DNA from: Paenibacillus luteus | GTDB lineage: Bacteria > Bacillota > Bacilli > Paenibacillales > Paenibacillaceae | Direction: 5' to 3' | Assembly (NCBI RefSeq): GCF_006542765.1 | Contig: NZ_SKCD01000055.1 | Location: 186,001-250,000, forward strand | DNA: 64,000 bases | Shown here: positions 8,245 to 15,790 of the stretch, piece by piece | Layout: every line of letters starts with the position of its first letter | Numbering within the stretch: position 1 is the stretch's first letter | The notes under the pieces: generated by a model | The model's database searches: none | What the model saw: only the letters and a program-made list of their open reading frames with translations | What the model was told of the DNA's origin: nothing | Position numbers and translations under genes: made by a program

Positions 8245-8274
8245 TTGAATTTACGTTGGAAAAGATTGTACAAT
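8245..8274 (+). promoter_or_regulatory. candidate sigma-A promoter
   Basis: TTGAAT (8245-8250) and TACAAT (8269-8274) are separated by 18 bases. It lies about 60 bases before the small protein gene at 8335. Confidence 0.45.
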
Positions 8275-8334
8275 GGGGTGAAGAACCTGCTTGAAGAAGC
8301 CTTATACATACCGTAAATGAAGGGAAGAGTGCTC

Positions 8335-8634
8335 ATGAATACACGAATGAAACAACTCGAGGATAGACTTGCCAACCAACATCATAAGGACTTGTTTCTG
8401 CAAACGACGCACACCCTGAAAGCAATTGACGATCTCGCTGACCAGCACAGGCGCTTTCAATCCATGCAGGCGATTAGCGGAGTCAAAATTGTTGGTACAG
8501 AAGAGGCGCTATTCTATGACACGCTGACTCAGGTGAAGGAAGAGATTGTGGCTACGTTGGAGAAAACGTTGAATGATCTGGAGCATAAGGGCGATAAAAA
8601 CTACAATAAAAACTTTAAGGACGGCGTGGAGTAG
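8335..8634 (+). CDS. hypothetical protein, helical, 99 residues
   Basis: A soluble, charged and probably all-helical protein with no signal peptide (MNTRMKQLEDRLANQHHKDL, later VKEEIVATLEKTLNDLEHKG). I do not recognise a family. ATG 8335 is preferred over ATG 8317 because AAGGGAAGAG ends about five bases before it. A promoter-like pair lies upstream and a strong terminator follows, so it is a monocistronic unit. Confidence 0.7.
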   Translation: MNTRMKQLEDRLANQHHKDLFLQTTHTLKAIDDLADQHRRFQSMQAISGVKIVGTEEALFYDTLTQVKEEIVATLEKTLNDLEHKGDKNYNKNFKDGVE

Positions 8635-8650
8635 CTTAATCGCCGATAGG

Positions 8651-8690
8651 AAAAAAGCTGGGCAGAAGATAACTTCTGTCCAGCTTTTTT
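8651..8690 (+). terminator. intrinsic terminator
   Basis: AAAAAAGCTGG-CAGAAG and CTTCTG-CCAGCTTTTTT form a long stem with a T tract 16 bases after the preceding stop. Confidence 0.92.
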
Positions 8691-8767
8691 GTGATTTTTA
8701 AAAGGAGGAATAGCTGAGCTATTCCTTGAAGCTTTAGGGGAATTACAGTGTTATTTTAGAAATGGAA

Positions 8768-8776
8768 TGATATAAT
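8768..8776 (+). promoter_or_regulatory. extended -10 element TGATATAAT
   Basis: TGnTATAAT at 8768-8776 fits an extended -10 promoter that needs no good -35. It lies about 44 bases before the proposed start of the next gene. Confidence 0.55.
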
Positions 8777-8819
8777 TTCCTAATGAAAAATGGATTTCAT
8801 TAGATAGAGGTGAATAGTC

Positions 8820-9719
8820 ATAAAGCGTTATGTCTTTTTCTTGCTCATTTTTCTGCTTGTTGCAGTTCCCCTTTGTATTCTGCATTTTAATAAGGAATCG
8901 GACAAGAAAGTGAATTATGGAAAATATGAGGTTCCCCCTACTCTAAAAACACTAATAAAGCTTGAAAAGGAGCTCGATCATGAGGGCTATAGCATATGGG
9001 ATGTTTTAGGCTTCACTTTTGAAGATAGCCATTACCGTTATTTTAACACGCCGAGCGACGTTGTTGTATTTGCTGTTACGGGAGGAGACGGCATTCATTA
9101 CGGCTTTTTAACTGATTATGGAACGGCTGTTGATTTGGAGAATGCGCCGGTTGTCGAGGTGTCGCCTATGTCATTTGATCGACCGGCAAAGGTGGTCGCG
9201 AATAATTTGAAAGAATTTATTCGAATTGCGATGCTGGATTCCTCCATGTTGTATATGGAATATGAAAACGAAGAAGCCTATCTTGCTCTTGAAAACGAAC
9301 TGAATTTTCCGCCATCGGATGAGTCAAAACAGAATAAAGCAGCTGTCGTGAAAAAGCTGGAGGAAAATCTGTCGCTTCCATTCGTTGACGATCCCTACAC
9401 GTATTCAGTTAGGGCTAAGAATGAACGGGCAAATCGTATCATGGTGGCAACTCAGGATGGTTTGGGCGTAACGAGTCCCGTACCGGCTACTGAGCAAAAT
9501 GCTGAACCGCTATTTTATATCCATGCAGATGAAGATTTGGATTTGGAGGCACTTTCAGAATACTTCAAGACGGCTTATTATGAGCACAAATTAGCTATTT
9601 TCCGTGACATACAGTTTCATTATATTATCAATGAGGATGTGGAGATCCAAGCCATAGTTGCAAAGGAAATGCGAAGCATGGGGCTTGTGGATGAAGCGGC
9701 CAGAATATATGTAAGATAG
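8820..9719 (+). CDS. hypothetical membrane-anchored or exported protein, possible ATA start
   Basis: About 299 residues. The N-terminus is a basic n-region and hydrophobic segment (KRYVFFLLIFLLVAVPLCILHF), which reads as a signal anchor. The rest is soluble and acidic; I recognise no domain. A GAGGTG at 8806-8811 is followed eight bases later by ATA at 8820, exactly where a Met before KRY would be expected. The first standard start, TTG 8841, has no ribosome site and would remove the positive n-region. The start is therefore either ATA or an ATG changed by mutation or sequencing error. An extended -10 promoter lies just upstream. Confidence 0.65.
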   Translation: MKRYVFFLLIFLLVAVPLCILHFNKESDKKVNYGKYEVPPTLKTLIKLEKELDHEGYSIWDVLGFTFEDSHYRYFNTPSDVVVFAVTGGDGIHYGFLTDYGTAVDLENAPVVEVSPMSFDRPAKVVANNLKEFIRIAMLDSSMLYMEYENEEAYLALENELNFPPSDESKQNKAAVVKKLEENLSLPFVDDPYTYSVRAKNERANRIMVATQDGLGVTSPVPATEQNAEPLFYIHADEDLDLEALSEYFKTAYYEHKLAIFRDIQFHYIINEDVEIQAIVAKEMRSMGLVDEAARIYVR

Positions 9720-9778
9720 GCGTAAAAATTGAGGTTTCAATTGTTGCATAGAAGGGCTAGAATAATCGTTCGAAACAA

Positions 9779-9792
9779 AGTAAGCGCTTCAT
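9779..9792 (+). promoter_or_regulatory. cre-like site AGTAAGCGCTTCAT
   Basis: A close match to the CcpA consensus TGWAAGCGYTWNCA about 50 bases before the next gene. It may be a chance match, as the gene has no evident catabolic role. Confidence 0.35.
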
Positions 9793-9838
9793 GCGTTTAT
9801 ATAAGCAAGAATGGATTTGGAAAGAGGGGTTATTTCAG

Positions 9839-10231
9839 ATGCGCTGGATTCCCGCCGCAAGAAGCAGTCACTGGTGGTTGTTGGCTGGAGCATCGTCATT
9901 ATTAATCAGTATTTTATTGTGGATCATTCGTTTTCTCATTCTAGGCCAGCCGTTTACGGGCATGCATGCTTTCCGTTTTTTGCTGTTAGCTGTCGTGCTG
10001 TCCTTCTTTTTCGGTGCTGCAGGCTGGTTGGGTGCCAGGAAGCTTTGGCTGTTCTCGAATTTGGGAATAGTGGCCGGTCTCGTGCTTATGGCTATGTATT
10101 CAAGGGATACGACGGGCTGGGAGGATTTAATTAGTTTTATTGTCTTTCTCGAGGCGGTGGCTGCCGGCTTTATCCTAGGCTTGGTGGTCGAAGTCATCTA
10201 TCTCATCATGAGAGCTCAAAAGAACAAGTAA
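9839..10231 (+). CDS. hypothetical integral membrane protein, four helices
   Basis: 130 residues, nearly all hydrophobic, with about four membrane segments (WWLLAGASSLLISILLW; FRFLLLAVVLSFFFGAAGWL; LGIVAGLVLMAMY; DLISFIVFLEAVAAGFILGL). No family recognised. ATG 9839 follows AGAGGGG with 9-base spacing; the longer ORF from 9791 lacks a ribosome site and would read through the cre-like site. It is followed by a palindromic terminator. Confidence 0.7.
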   Translation: MRWIPAARSSHWWLLAGASSLLISILLWIIRFLILGQPFTGMHAFRFLLLAVVLSFFFGAAGWLGARKLWLFSNLGIVAGLVLMAMYSRDTTGWEDLISFIVFLEAVAAGFILGLVVEVIYLIMRAQKNK

Positions 10232-10238
10232 ATCAGAG

Positions 10239-10272
10239 GGATGCGCGACATCGATGTCGCGCATCCTTTTTT
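10239..10272. terminator. palindromic intrinsic terminator
   Basis: A fully symmetrical 28-base palindrome (GGATGCGCGACAT then CG-ATGTCGCGCATCC) followed by TTTTTT. Confidence 0.9.
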
Positions 10273-10514
10273 GTAAAGGGAGACGGTGTTTGTATATCTT
10301 ATGACCGGGGTAAATACAAATACGATACCGTGATCTTTTCGTAATTATATCTTTCTTTATCCCTAGGTGATTCTGAAGTGTCTAGGAATACTCGTTAAGT
10401 GGAATGATTTAGAGGAGATCACAATTTAGTAACGGCTGAGGCAAAATTGGGGAAGAAATCATCAGTTACGTAGGACGGCTGAATTCGGATATCAAAAAAT
10501 AGAAGGAGGATTCT

Positions 10515-11501
10515 ATGAACGCAGCATCAGAACGCCAAGGCTTTATAGCTATGCTTAAAAAAGGCAATAAATCCTCCGCGATAGCGATGATTGGGAATGC
10601 CGTGATTGCGGCGATTAAAGCATTTGCTGCGGCTTTTAGCGGCAGCGGCGCCATGTTTGCGTCAGCGATGCACTCACTGGCTGATGCCATTAATCAGGGC
10701 TTTGTATTTGCCGGGAGCATCCTCTCGGAGAAAAGGCCGACGCCGCGGTTTCCGACCGGTTTTGGGCGCGTCATTAATATTTTTTGTATGGTCGCCGTCA
10801 TCGTCGTTACCATTATGGCTTATGAAACGATAAGGGAAGGCTGGCATTTGATCCAGCACCCTGTAGCGAGCGAAGGGATTTGGCTTAATATTGGCGTTCT
10901 GCTCGTCAATCTTATCGTAGATGGGTGGATTTTGGTCAAGGCTATGAAAGAAATTCTGACCGAGACCAAGGCGGAAGCGGATGGCTTTAAGCTGGTAGGA
11001 GCGGCTTTCAAAAATGTAGGACGCTCGGCGCCAGCCACGCGGTTAGTCTTTTATGAGGATATCGTTGCCGTTACAGGAGCGCTTCTGGCGATGGTTGCCG
11101 TCCTGGTGGTCTCCTTAACGACTTTTGAGATCATGGACGGTGTCGTCACGGTACTGATTGGATTGCTGATGGTAGGTGTCGCTTTCCGAGTGGGGTACGA
11201 TAATATGATTGGCCTGATCGGAGTTTCTGCACCGAAGGAGGTAGCCGACAAGGTTTCCAAAATCATTTTCTCCGAGCCGTTCGTGACGGATATTTATCAG
11301 CTGCGCATCTTGCAGGAAGGGCGCTACTACCACGTAGAAGCGCTGATGGAGCTGAAGCCGGGACTTACACTGGCTGATGCCGACGACATTAAATTCAAAG
11401 TTCGGGATAAGCTGCTCCAGGATTCTGACATTACGGATGCTATATTAGGCATTATCGAGGACGACGGCGTAAAAAGCTGGGTTCCCATTGATAAGCGTTA
11501 G
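10515..11501 (+). CDS. cation diffusion facilitator (CDF) family transporter
   Basis: 328 residues with about five to six membrane helices and a C-terminal soluble domain. The CDF pattern is clear: SAMHSLADAINQ in helix 2 and FYEDIVAVTG in helix 5 supply the His/Asp-type metal ligands, and the C-terminal ~90 residues (VADKVSKIIFSEPF onward) resemble the cytoplasmic dimerisation domain. These proteins export Zn, Fe, Mn or similar ions by proton exchange. Metal choice cannot be read from sequence here. ATG 10515 follows AGAAGGAGG. It is monocistronic, with terminators on both sides. Confidence 0.88.
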   Translation: MNAASERQGFIAMLKKGNKSSAIAMIGNAVIAAIKAFAAAFSGSGAMFASAMHSLADAINQGFVFAGSILSEKRPTPRFPTGFGRVINIFCMVAVIVVTIMAYETIREGWHLIQHPVASEGIWLNIGVLLVNLIVDGWILVKAMKEILTETKAEADGFKLVGAAFKNVGRSAPATRLVFYEDIVAVTGALLAMVAVLVVSLTTFEIMDGVVTVLIGLLMVGVAFRVGYDNMIGLIGVSAPKEVADKVSKIIFSEPFVTDIYQLRILQEGRYYHVEALMELKPGLTLADADDIKFKVRDKLLQDSDITDAILGIIEDDGVKSWVPIDKR

Positions 11502-11540
11502 TGGGTTGAACTAACACCCCCCTAATTTACTGTAAAGCGA

Positions 11541-11590
11541 GAACAAAACAAGCGCAATGTCCCCCGAGGGATATTGCGCTTGTTTGTTCT
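11541..11590. terminator. intrinsic terminator
   Basis: GAACAAAACAAGCGCAATGT and its near complement ending ATTGCGCTTGTTTGTTC enclose a short C-rich loop. The rest of 11502-11983 holds one copy of the dispersed motif TTAACGGGAGAAATTCC (11777-11793) and no supportable gene. Confidence 0.85.
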
Positions 11591-11983
11591 ATTCATGGTA
11601 TGGAACAATCGTTTAGTCTACAGGAAATGTACTTGGGAAATAACAATTTTATCTGTAAAAAGGCTCTGTGCTGCCGGGGGGATTCTTCTTCTAACCCTCC
11701 ATATCGTCCGAGCTTGTCCCCTTTTGTTGCGTTAGCTACCCTCTGAGTGATTTAGAAGGATTTTATCCCGCTATTTTAACGGGAGAAATTCCTGTTATAT
11801 CACAACCATTCTGTAGTCACCACTGAATAGGAATGAAAGCGCCAAAGGAGTTGGGGCCGCCTCTTTTTTATAAAATGCCTGGCTATCATTACAAGAAGGA
11901 CAGTTACCGATAAAAGGAAGGAAAGAGAATAATATTTACGAAAAATGAGGTTTATGGAATTTATTGATTATGGAGGTATGGGA

Positions 11984-12637
11984 ATGGTACGGTCAGCCGA
12001 AAATTACGAAAAAATTTATAACCATGTTGAACAGCATATTGGCCCTATCGCAGGGGTTTTTCGGGAGATCGTTTCAGATGTCATGGCGGTTGATATTATT
12101 GTGGCAGCCCCAACTTCAAAACGGAATTATTATACGATGGTTACATACGGAATGAGCGAATTGCCAATGACGGTACCGGAAGGGGCCGAGGACTACCGCT
12201 ACGCCGAATTGATGATCTGTCTGCCGCCGACTTGGAAGATTTCCGACGAAGCTTTTCAAGATGAACGGAATTACTGGCCGATTCGCGCGCTGAAGACCTT
12301 AGCAAGATTTCCGCATGAGTATCAAACGTGGCTGTATATGGGGCATACCCTCGCCAACGGCCAACCGGCAAAGCCGTACAGTGATAATGCGGGTTTTCAA
12401 GGCATGCTGCTTTCGTTTCCAGATGTAGAAGATAAGCAAGGATTTTTTAATTTAGACCTCTCCAGCGTAAAAACCGTACATTTCTTCAACTTGGTTCCCA
12501 TTTACCAAGAGGAAATGGATTATAAAATGAAAAACGGCATGGAGGCTTTGTTCGCGAAGCTTAACAAAATAGGTACGGATGACGTAGTGAACTTGAAACG
12601 TAAAAATACTTGTAAAAAGGTTTTTGGACTATTCTAG
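11984..12637 (+). CDS. suppressor-of-fused (SUFU) domain protein
   Basis: 217 residues matching bacterial SUFU-domain proteins: VDIIVAAPTSKRNYYTMVTYGMS, then RYAELMICLPPTWKI, YWPIRALKTLARFPHEY and a late FFNLVPIYQEEMDYKM segment. The family's role in bacteria is mostly unproven; many members sit beside secreted toxins as candidate immunity proteins, but no toxin gene is visible nearby. ATG 11984 is used because GGAGG lies at 11972-11976; starts at 11945 and 11978 are badly spaced. It is convergent with a NADAR gene, with a perfect 15-bp hairpin between them. Confidence 0.85.
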   Translation: MVRSAENYEKIYNHVEQHIGPIAGVFREIVSDVMAVDIIVAAPTSKRNYYTMVTYGMSELPMTVPEGAEDYRYAELMICLPPTWKISDEAFQDERNYWPIRALKTLARFPHEYQTWLYMGHTLANGQPAKPYSDNAGFQGMLLSFPDVEDKQGFFNLDLSSVKTVHFFNLVPIYQEEMDYKMKNGMEALFAKLNKIGTDDVVNLKRKNTCKKVFGLF

Positions 12638-12695
12638 GCAACGAAATTTATCCAAAGTAAGTCCTTCATTGCGTACGGCGATTGTTTATATCCAC

Positions 12696-12744
12696 AAGCG
12701 GATCATATTCCCGGCAAGGAATAGCCGATGAATATGATCCGCTT
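12696..12744. terminator. 15-bp perfect hairpin between convergent genes
   Basis: AAGCGGATCATATTC and GAATATGATCCGCTT flank a 19-base loop. Neither side has a T tract, so it may act as a transcript-end stabiliser rather than a classic terminator. Confidence 0.6.
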
Positions 12745-12770
12745 CACTAATAAGCCTATTGGGCAGCAAG

Positions 12771-13322
12771 TTATGACTGTAGTAATTGATCGCGCACTTC
12801 GGTTAGTGCGAAACCAAGCAAGTTTCTCCCCCGCCATTTCATCGGATTATTTGCATGTGGATCATCCATGGCTAACCCAATTCCCCATATGCGGTCGACA
12901 GGACTTGCTTCCACCAAAATTCGGTTTTTCGTTGTTTTCATATAGCTCCAAAGTTCAGGGTTTTGCTCGAATTTTGCATCATTTCCTCGTTTTACGATGT
13001 CGTAGCAATGGTTTTCCCAAATATCGTTGCGGAAAGAATGAACCGCACGTCCGAATGCCTTCATCTCTTTTGGGTGTATCGTCTTCATAATGGCATCCAG
13101 CATGTTTTTATCGTCAAAAAGCCGGGCTTTCTCCGCCATCATATATTGCTCCGTACAGTTGTAAGAAACGCCATCCACGATGAAAGGGCAGATCCACCAT
13201 TGGCTGAAACAGCTGGCATTAACACTGCCGTCAGCAGGAGGTGTATGCCCCCAGAAAAACAGAAATTTCATTTTCTCCCCTGCCTGATAGGCTTTATGTA
13301 AATCATCAAGTTGGTATATCAT
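12771..13322 (-). CDS. NADAR family protein (YbiA-like N-glycosidase)
   Basis: 183 residues of the NADAR fold: FLFFWGH, FSQWWICPFIVDGVSYNCTEQYMMAEKA, then NRILVEASPVDRIWGIG and GRNLLGFALTEVR. Relatives hydrolyse N-glycosidic bonds in riboflavin intermediates, or remove ADP-ribose from guanine in DNA as antitoxins. Which applies here cannot be told. ATG 13322 follows GGGAGGG with good spacing, so the 17-residue upstream extension is rejected. A promoter (TTGACA-18-TATTTT) lies about 90 bases upstream. The neighbouring SUFU gene makes a defence or immunity context possible but unproven. Confidence 0.88.
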   Translation of the reverse strand: MIYQLDDLHKAYQAGEKMKFLFFWGHTPPADGSVNASCFSQWWICPFIVDGVSYNCTEQYMMAEKARLFDDKNMLDAIMKTIHPKEMKAFGRAVHSFRNDIWENHCYDIVKRGNDAKFEQNPELWSYMKTTKNRILVEASPVDRIWGIGLAMDDPHANNPMKWRGRNLLGFALTEVRDQLLQS

Positions 13323-13412
13323 AGAATTCCCTCCCGACTTCTTCACTATTTTTTTCCATGCGAATGTTTGCATTTATGCAGCTTTAATTAATAAATTCAA
13401 AATGATAATATC

Positions 13413-13442
13413 AAAATAACATATTTAATCTTATGATGTCAA
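13413..13442 (-). promoter_or_regulatory. candidate promoter of the NADAR gene
   Basis: On the minus strand, TTGACA (13442-13437) and TATTTT (13418-13413) are 18 bases apart in an AT-rich tract. Apart from promoter-like elements, the 13323-13636 gap holds no ORF I can support. Confidence 0.5.
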
Positions 13443-13636
13443 CGTACCATTGTGATTGGAGAACGAGGTGGGAGAAGAATTTAAGCTACACAGAGCACAG
13501 CGTGTCTCAATGTGACAGTAGGATAAGAAAAGAAGGCTTTCGCAATTCCGCACGTAGAGCATGCGTTCATTTCCTTTCATATGGTAATATAAGTGTGTGA
13601 TTTTATTTTAGTATAGAGAGGGTCGTCATACGTTGC

Positions 13637-13990
13637 ATGTTAACAATAGGCATAGCCGGAGGCTCGGGCAGCGGCAAAACGACATTAAGCAAGTTTTTGG
13701 CTGATGGCCTGAGTCAGAGACAGTTCATGGTAAATGATCCTGCACTCCGGGAAAAGCTTGATTATAAAATATTTATGGATTGTCCATCCGATGAAAGGTT
13801 AGCCCGAAGGCTGCAGCATTTCGTTAATGGCCGTTACTCAAATGATGAGATCGTAAATGAATATTTGGATCTTGTCAGACATAGGCATGATTTATATGTT
13901 GAGCCTACACATTGGCACGCCGCGAGGGGCAAGCATAAGGGGAACCAGGTATTGCTGGAGTGGTTACTGCAAAAATTACAACAAAAATGA
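13637..13990 (+). CDS. uridine kinase-like protein with large internal deletion
   Basis: 117 residues. The first 25 are a normal P-loop start (LTIGIAGGSGSGKTTLSKFLADGL). From residue 35 the sequence is the C-terminal part of a uridine kinase (DPALREKLDYKIFMDCPSDE, then RLARRL). The roughly 80-residue middle of the usual ~200-residue enzyme, with the catalytic Asp, the D-x-Y motif and the EG motif before this point, is missing without breaking the frame. It cannot work as a normal kinase and is probably a decaying remnant. ATG 13637 is 14 bases from the AGAGGG at 13617-13622; an in-frame ATA at 13628 is better placed. The CcdC-like gene follows after 30 bases. Confidence 0.7.
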   Translation: MLTIGIAGGSGSGKTTLSKFLADGLSQRQFMVNDPALREKLDYKIFMDCPSDERLARRLQHFVNGRYSNDEIVNEYLDLVRHRHDLYVEPTHWHAARGKHKGNQVLLEWLLQKLQQK

Positions 13991-14020
13991 TGAGCGCAAA
14001 GAAAGGAAAGAGAAACAGAA

Positions 14021-14491
14021 ATGAATGAATCTTATTATGTCATTATCCTCTTAGTCGTTGGTTTAGTGTTATGGAGAAGAACGAGGAGCTTCTATAGGCC
14101 GATTCGGGGGAATGGAAGACGAATTTTGTTTCCACTGTTATTTATGCTGCCTGGCGTTATGCTCTGGTTTGATCCGACTGTTCATGCGCCGATGTATGAA
14201 TGGTTAATTGCAGCCGTATTGGGAGCTGTATTATCCTTGCCGCTGATTTGGACGACTAATTACGAGGTGCGAGACGACAATCAAATCTATGCTAAGAAAA
14301 ACATGGGCTTCATTGTCGCGTTTATCGTCGTGGTCGCTATTCGTTTCACGCTGCGCAATTATTTGAGCAGCATTGATCCACAAACGCTGGGCGCGCTGTT
14401 TATGCTGGTAGCCTTTTCTTATATTGTGCCATGGCGCATCGTATCGTACATGAAATTCCGCAAGGTGGTTCAGCAGCGCGTGGCTGCTTAA
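14021..14491 (+). CDS. CcdC-like (DUF1453) membrane protein
   Basis: 156 residues with about four to five membrane helices. The layout matches CcdC of Bacillus: RPIRGNGRRILFPLLFMLPGVM after helix 1, helices, then TTNYEVRDDNQIYAKKNMGFIVAFIVV and a final helix with a basic tail. CcdC sits near cytochrome c maturation genes in Bacillus but has no proven function. Here no such neighbours are seen. The ribosome site is AAAGGAAAG. It is followed by a hairpin whose T tract faces the other strand. Confidence 0.7.
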   Translation: MNESYYVIILLVVGLVLWRRTRSFYRPIRGNGRRILFPLLFMLPGVMLWFDPTVHAPMYEWLIAAVLGAVLSLPLIWTTNYEVRDDNQIYAKKNMGFIVAFIVVVAIRFTLRNYLSSIDPQTLGALFMLVAFSYIVPWRIVSYMKFRKVVQQRVAA

Positions 14492-14529
14492 ACCATCGAA
14501 AAAAAACAGTGTAAATACCCAAATTTTGA

Positions 14530-14562
14530 AAAAAAGGCTGTCTGGCATACAGGCAGCCTTTC
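14530..14562 (-). terminator. intrinsic terminator of the lipoprotein gene
   Basis: AAAGGCTGTCTG and CAGGCAGCCTTT form a 12-bp stem (one G-T pair). On the minus strand it is followed by a run of T, matching the end of the gene that stops at 14601. Confidence 0.75.
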
Positions 14563-14600
14563 GTGTAGGCGAACGAGAGGACATCGTGCGAAATGAAAGG

Positions 14601-15065
14601 TTAATTAAATAATTTACGCAGCATGTCGAAGTTGGATTTCTGGTCTCCTGTAGAAGTGGAGAGGTACCCCCAAACCACTTTACCTCCCTTTTCCATTACA
14701 ATGATTTCGGTCTCGCCGTCCCCTTTTAGGAGAGAAGCATAGCCAGTTGTACCATCACTTAGAGTCTCAGATCTGTCTATGAGTTGCGGATTAAAAATCT
14801 TATCCTCCGCTTTAGTAATGATGTCTGCCGAATCCACGAGCATGGATTGCGTATCAGGGTGAATATGTTCTGCGACGAATGCTTTTTTGATGTTAATATC
14901 GGTTTCATTTAAGTATTGGTTTACGTAATCAAGAGACAGGGCTCCTGCACGTGTTTTTTCGCTACTTGACGAGGTTTGCTCGGGCTTATTCGGAATGGAA
15001 TGGTTACTGCAGCCTGCTATAAGCGCAAGGGCAATGAGGAAAGGAAAATATATTTTCTTATTCAA
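14601..15065 (-). CDS. putative lipoprotein, unknown function
   Basis: 154 residues with a lipoprotein signal peptide (KKIYFPFLIALALIAGC, lipobox LIAGC) and a Ser-rich linker. A compact domain of about 115 residues follows (LSLDYVNQYLNETDINIKKA to the C-terminus), ending GYLSTSTGDQKSNFDMLRKL. I do not recognise the fold. It would sit on the outer face of the membrane. It stands alone, with an AT-rich promoter region shared with a MerR gene on the other strand. Confidence 0.75.
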   Translation of the reverse strand: MNKKIYFPFLIALALIAGCSNHSIPNKPEQTSSSSEKTRAGALSLDYVNQYLNETDINIKKAFVAEHIHPDTQSMLVDSADIITKAEDKIFNPQLIDRSETLSDGTTGYASLLKGDGETEIIVMEKGGKVVWGYLSTSTGDQKSNFDMLRKLFN

Positions 15066-15285
15066 GTAGGGAAACCTCCATTTATAAGATATGAATAGTT
15101 TAAATATGTTCCGAATTTTCCGTGTGTCATGTCACATGTATTATCTATTACCGTCTCTAGTACGTTAAATATACAATGAAGTTTCAATAATTTGGAAAAT
15201 TATTATAGAATAGGTATTTTGATATTGTTTTATCGATCAAGCAACAGGTAGTTTAGGTTAGGTGGAAAATGCTGTTTATTCACCA

Positions 15286-15309
15286 ACAGTTAACGTTGAC
15301 GTTAACTGT
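15286..15309. promoter_or_regulatory. perfect 11-bp inverted repeat, likely MerR-family operator
   Basis: ACAGTTAACGT-TG-ACGTTAACTGT is a perfect dyad about 45 bases before the MerR gene. Operators of drug-responsive MerR proteins (BmrR, BltR, Mta type) have this size and lie between the -35 and -10. This suggests autoregulation of the regulator-exporter pair. Confidence 0.75.
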
Positions 15310-15354
15310 AACCAGGCGTATGCTTAAACCATAAGATATCGGAGGTGCGGCGAA

Positions 15355-15780
15355 TTGGAGCTGTTGAAGATTGAAGAAGTAGCTAAGCGTACGGGGTTAA
15401 CGAAGCGGGCGATTCGTTATTATGAGGATTTTGGGTTGATTTCCGCGCCGGAGAGAACACAAGGGGGCATTCGGTTATATTCGGAAGAGGACATTGAGAA
15501 GATCAATAAGATTATTTTGGCGAAAGAGGTGCTTGGCTTCTCGCTTGCCGAACTGCAGCAGTACCTCGAATTTCAAACAATTATTGAGCAGCAGAAAAGC
15601 GAGTACCGAACGACGGAGGATCGTGAAGCGAGGCGCTCGAAGCTCATAGAGATGTCGCAAGTGTTGCAAAAAGAGAAAATGATGATCGACTTGAAGCTGA
15701 CACGGATGGCGCAGTTCCAAGAGGAATTAATCGAGTTCGAGCAGCGCGTACTCAAGGCGATTGACCAATTACATGAATAG
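15355..15780 (+). CDS. MerR family transcriptional regulator
   Basis: 141 residues. The N-terminal winged helix is typical (LLKIEEVAKRTGLTKRAIRY, YEDFGLI, then GGIRLYSEEDIEKI), followed by a long dimerisation helix and a Gln/Glu-rich coiled tail. No Cys ligand set for metals is present, so a drug or small-molecule sensor is more likely than a metal sensor. The TTG start at 15355 follows GGAGGTG. Its 3' end touches the start of an MFS exporter gene, and an 11-bp dyad lies upstream; the protein probably binds there. Confidence 0.88.
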   Translation: MELLKIEEVAKRTGLTKRAIRYYEDFGLISAPERTQGGIRLYSEEDIEKINKIILAKEVLGFSLAELQQYLEFQTIIEQQKSEYRTTEDREARRSKLIEMSQVLQKEKMMIDLKLTRMAQFQEELIEFEQRVLKAIDQLHE

Positions 15781-15790
15781 GAGCATGAAT

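Noticed and set aside
13534-13546. TTTCGCA match upstream of the uridine-kinase remnant
   Set aside because: It lacks the ACCA start and final G of the operator box and has no -10 at 34-35 bases; treated as chance.
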